Source: Aquila chrysaetos chrysaetos
Taxonomy: Eukaryota > Chordata > Aves > Accipitriformes > Accipitridae
Direction: 5' to 3'
Length of the DNA: 64,000 nucleotides
Assembly: GCF_900496995.4 (NCBI RefSeq)
Contig: NC_044012.1
Coordinates: 3,410,001 to 3,474,000 of the forward strand
This document shows, piece by piece, positions 60,301-64,000 of this stretch. Below the pieces are notes generated by a model. It did not search any database. It had not been told where the DNA came from and saw only the letters and a program-made list of their open reading frames with translations. Made by a program: the position numbers and the translations under genes. Position 1 is the first letter of the stretch. Each line of letters begins with the position of its first letter.

Positions 60301-62309
60301 GCAACACAGCCTCCTTCCCTCTAGCAACCCTCCCTTTTGTGATGGTATTTACTTGGAGGAGAGAGTGGGTTCAAAGATGCATTGGGAAAGAAGGAAAAAC
60401 AAGAAGTGATTTCAAAAGGTCCTATGTCTAAAAGAAAAGTTTAAAAAAGGGAGACAAATAAAGAGATAAGACAGATGCTGTTTCCTGTGGAAGGGGAGAC
60501 GGCTCTTTGGCAGCTGATGAAGAAGAGGTGGGATTCCCCCTTCCTCTGATCCCTTCCATTTGGGGTTTCAGGTGTCTTCTTCAGAAACCCAAAGGTCACG
60601 CAGGGGACAACCCGCTCACCAGAAGGGCCATCGGGCTGCCAATGTGTCAGCGATTCAAAGACCGCTGACAGAGATAAGAATGCAGGAGAGGTGTAACTTA
60701 AGTGTCATCTTATAGCTACTAGGAGCTTAGATACACTTCAAAGGCAGGCGGCGGAGAAGCGGCCGCTCCGAGAGAAGGGAGCCAAACAGGCAGGCTTGAA
60801 AGCATGATTATGACTTATCGTATTCCACCATGAATGTGTGAAAGAGGGCAGGAGGGACTCTCACGCTGCAAGGTAAATGGCAATGATTTAAAGAGATGCT
60901 TTTCCTCCAGCAGTGACTGCCCTACTAGTAAATCTACATTAAGAACTGGAGCAGCCTCCTGAAGACAATGAGAAGCCCCGCTTGCGAAGGCATGGGTAGG
61001 CTGCTCTCCTCTGCACCAGCCCCACGTAGAAAGATGAAATGTGGCAAGAGAGACAGCCAAGAGATATTTAAGATGGGAAGGAGCTCACCGGGGTGCCTTC
61101 TTCCACCGACATCAATCGGTCTGAACAGAATAGTTATTTCATGATTCCCTGATGAAACATTACAGCTGATGCCATTATAGAGGTGCAGCCTCTTCACCTT
61201 GGTGGCAAGTCACTAGCCTTCAAATCAGAGGAACAATATCTCCTGTTATCACGTGCCCAAACTCCTGATTTCTTCCTGTCTTTTTTTTTTCTCCCCTCAA
61301 TTTTATTTTGTGTGTGCCAAGTACATCCCTCCGCATCTACACGCTAGCTCCTGCACTTTTCAAAATAGCAAAGGAAGCAGAAATGACTCCAAGCTTTTAT
61401 CTATGCTTTCAAAAGAATGCAAATCAGGAAACTCAACCTTAAAAGCTCAGGCTGGAGAGAGCATCCTCCCCATTGGAAAACATTTCACCTTTAATATATT
61501 CGAACCAGCCTATGAGACCATTTCTCTTGCCAAGACAACTTTTCCTCATTAACTGTTGGGTTCCAGGAACCTCTTGGCTTATTCTGAACTTTTCAGCACT
61601 GAAGCAGAATACTAATGTCCAGATCACATAGATGAGAAATTAAATCACATTTCAATAGCTTGGCAGATGCTGAATGCTGATAAGGAGGAAAATCCCCACA
61701 AAGAAACACCACTGCACCAGGGGTTTCTGAAAGCAACCTGCGAAGGGAAAATCCTCATGACCGTATGTACTCACGCATGGGTTGAGTTTACACCTGCCCC
61801 TGCTATCCCATGGCTCCCATCGGAAGCGTGGTCCCGTGTTAATGCTGGCCACCACCAATTTTAACTCATATTGATGCTCTTGGCTGCGAACTGGGGCTGC
61901 AATTAGCAGTCCCTGAGATCTTTAGTTGTGATAACTAAATCTAGAGGTGATTGCTAATCATTGTCCCACAGCTTGGGCTTATACCTGATTGCTGGTGATG
62001 GGAGCGAGGTTGGACCCAGACTTCTCATCAGCTTGTGTTCACTTGGGCTAAGAAAAAGGAGAGGAAACCCTCTTCCTATCCTGCTAGTAATGATTTATCC
62101 ACATTGGCACTCACGTGTCATCTGATGTCCACCCTCTGTCGCAGTATGAGAGGCAAGCCATGGGAGGAAAGCGTTGAAGAAACCGATGCCTAAAACCTGA
62201 TTTCTGACTCCACGCTGAGATGCTTCTATGAGTTGCCCAAATTTCTGTGCAGTTCTTTAGTAGATGCCTACAGGCTGATTTAGAAATACAGCTTCAACCA
62301 GCCACTCCT
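51326..62309. other. Gene desert segment, no gene seen
   Basis: Largely unique sequence. Includes T20 at 52401-52420, T runs at 57129-57159, a (GAAT)n at about 58842-58854, and scattered fragments of old repeats (for example 53560-53635). No frame in either strand shows a domain. 60640-60800 mixes GATA, AGGTGT/AAGTGT T-box-like words and a small GC patch with GCGGCCGC, and might be regulatory. Confidence 0.4.
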
Positions 62310-62375
62310 AAAAACTTTGGGCAAAGCTTCTCCATACCTCAGTTTCCCCACCTGCAAAAATGGGGCAAGAAAAAG
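62310..62375 (+). mobile_element. MIR/CORE-SINE-like tail fragment
   Basis: ACTTTGGGCAAAGCTTCTCC then ATACCTCAGTTTCCCCACCT and GCAAAAATGGGG match the MIR tail order ('cttgggcaagt...cctcagtttcc ccatctgtaaaatgggg'). Confidence 0.55.
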
Positions 62376-62819
62376 AAATCGCTGAGGGGCAGGTGCCATG
62401 CAAATGCCTTTGCTAAATGGCCGGGATTTTCTCGTGGTGCCCGGCAGGGTTTTGTGCCGCGGTGGCTGAAGTGTCCGGGCTGTGGAGGAGGGAGACTTTC
62501 AGAAGGGGCAGGGCAGGAAGCTGTGGGAAGCCTGAGTTTAATCTGCTCCGTCTGTGAGTCAGAGCCCTAAATCTTCACATCTTCCGAGGCTTTTGCGCTG
62601 TTGCCACGTTGGCTACGGCCAGCCAGCTTTCTGGTTTGCCCGACTTAATTTATGTCGAGGCCAGTTTTCATCTTTTTCACATGTACTAACGGGATAAAAG
62701 TGGTCCGTGTTGCTTCATCCTTTCCCAGAGAGGTGCAACGGCACCCAGTGAGAGCAGGGCTGGCTGGATCCCTGCTTCTATCTAGACAGTTCTTGTCGGG
62801 GAAAAGGCAAAGAGAGAGT

Positions 62820-63125
62820 TTGTTTAAAGTGGAGCAACACATAAACAAAGTCCATGTAAGTAAGTTGGAAATAAAAATGCCAGCAGCCAGCTCGCTGTCG
62901 CTCGCAAGAAGCCTTTGCATTTGTCTCATTTTTTAATCTAATTTTGCAACTGTAAAAATGTGGTGGAAATGAGAATCTGGCAAAAACTACAGGCTCAGTC
63001 CCTCAGATAGGGAGCTGAGAATGTCTGCAACGATTAGACGTCTATAAATCTCAGCATGTCTCTCCTAATTACACCAACAGGAAAGCATTTAATTATGTAA
63101 TCAGAATACCCTATTTGACACAGGC
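62820..63125. promoter_or_regulatory. Candidate conserved noncoding element
   Basis: Non-repetitive, AT-leaning block with ACATAAACAAAG (forkhead-type), CCTTTGCATTTGTC (octamer/SOX-like), TTTTTTAATCTAATTTTGC, CTCCTAATTACACC and TTTAATTATGTAATCAG. The texture is that of a developmental enhancer; nothing more can be shown without alignment. Confidence 0.4.
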
Positions 63126-64000
63126 ACACATGTACCCCGAACACTAACCTTAACCTGGTTATCTCGCTTTGTTTCTGGACTAGTTAAATATAGATGCAGA
63201 CAGACGGATCCGTCTGCGCAAACAGAGAACATGATGTGTGGGAAAGTAACCTGGTGTTGAACCTGTACCATCGCCTTCCCGCGCTGCAATAAGCCGCTTG
63301 GTTGGAGCTGTATTTTACAGGCTGTTTCTTCCTGATCAGATGCAATTTGTTCATTTGCTGTCGTTTACTTGACCGATTTGCCTTCTTATTCGGGCCTGGG
63401 TGTGATTTATTTCTGAGGGGTATAGCTGAGTTCACGCCACTCTTCTACAGATTTATCTGACCTAAACACAGCTTTTTTAGGGGATATTAGATGCAAATAA
63501 ATCCTGTAACAGCCCAGTAAGAAGCAGACAAACTCTTTTCTGCCTTGATTATAGCCCTGATCCTAATTCAACATGGACACGCTGAGACTCTCAGTTTGAC
63601 CTTCTGCCATTTTAAGGGCTTTCCAGGGAGAAAGAGGCATCGTGTCATCCCTGGGTGCCAAGTCCTCAGTGCCGTTCGGGTTCCCACTAAATGTGCTTGT
63701 CCTGGGCTGCCTTGCTGGCTCGCGCAGGCACAGCCTCCTGGGATCCCAGGTCTTCCCGGGCCTTTTATGGCTCCGATTAGCATCGGTTAAAAGTTTCCCA
63801 TTGACCCTCATCCCAGCCCTGCAAATCCTCCCCGCCATGAGGAACCTCCAACCGCCTCGCTCTGAGAAAAAGCCGAATTTGCTTGCGGTGGTGCAGGTGG
63901 GACTGGTGCCAGCTCTGCAAAGGGTGCTTCGCCCGGCAGAGATTTGCCGGTGAGGAGCAGGAAAAGGAATGGCTTGCTGACGGCAGAGGTCAGGAGGTTG
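63126..64000. other. Right end, no gene seen
   Basis: GC content rises after 63600. Overlapping frames at 63563-63838 (minus) and 63642-63953 (plus) show no recognisable domain. Nothing supports a gene here. Confidence 0.4.

Noticed and set aside
1..64000. CRISPR arrays, operons, prophage, plasmid or tRNA/rRNA features
   Set aside because: Nothing of this type is visible; the window is a vertebrate nuclear locus.

Overview
This is a vertebrate nuclear genome window, most likely from a bird. It holds the conserved FOXC2–FOXL1 forkhead pair together with the 5' end of MTHFSD. The gene order and strands match the mammalian arrangement: MTHFSD on the minus strand, then FOXC2 and FOXL1 on the plus strand, then a long gene-poor region. 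FOXF1 would be expected beyond the left edge, by analogy with human chromosome 16q24. The bird call rests on compact spacing (about 6.7 kb from MTHFSD to FOXC2, about 6.8 kb from FOXC2 to FOXL1), very GC-rich CpG-island genes and degraded CR1/MIR-type repeat fossils. It is an inference, and another sauropsid is possible.

Layout: 1-1093 holds MTHFSD exons 1 and 2 (minus strand), with the rest of the gene off the left edge. 1094-1330 is its CpG-island promoter. 1331-7100 is intergenic and contains a long pyrimidine tract, an isolated CpG islet and a perfect palindrome. 7100-10290 is the single-exon FOXC2 gene (promoter, leader with two short uORFs, coding sequence, 3'UTR and poly(A) signal). 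10300-15640 is intergenic, GC-rich in places, with two minisatellites. 15640-17093 is the FOXL1 promoter and single-exon coding sequence, with a candidate 3'UTR to about 18.25 kb. From 18.25 kb to 64 kb I see no protein-coding gene: the stretch looks like regulatory gene desert with ancient repeat fossils, simple repeats, several AT-rich blocks that look like constrained noncoding DNA, and one free-standing CpG island near 28.5-28.7 kb.

FOXC2 and FOXL1 are forkhead transcription factors acting in mesoderm and mesenchyme (lymphatic and vascular, somitic and gut mesenchyme). They probably share enhancers spread through the desert. MTHFSD is an unrelated housekeeping-type neighbour.

As given, both FOX reading frames are broken in long G or C homopolymers, while the amino-acid similarity continues across the breaks into the correct C-termini. 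I read these as homopolymer length errors, or less likely indel alleles, rather than pseudogenes. I found no new gene system, CRISPR array, RNA gene or young mobile element. The most useful leads are the frame breaks, a uORF ending on the FOXL1 start codon, two perfect palindromes, a forkhead-site cluster in front of FOXL1 and the orphan CpG island.
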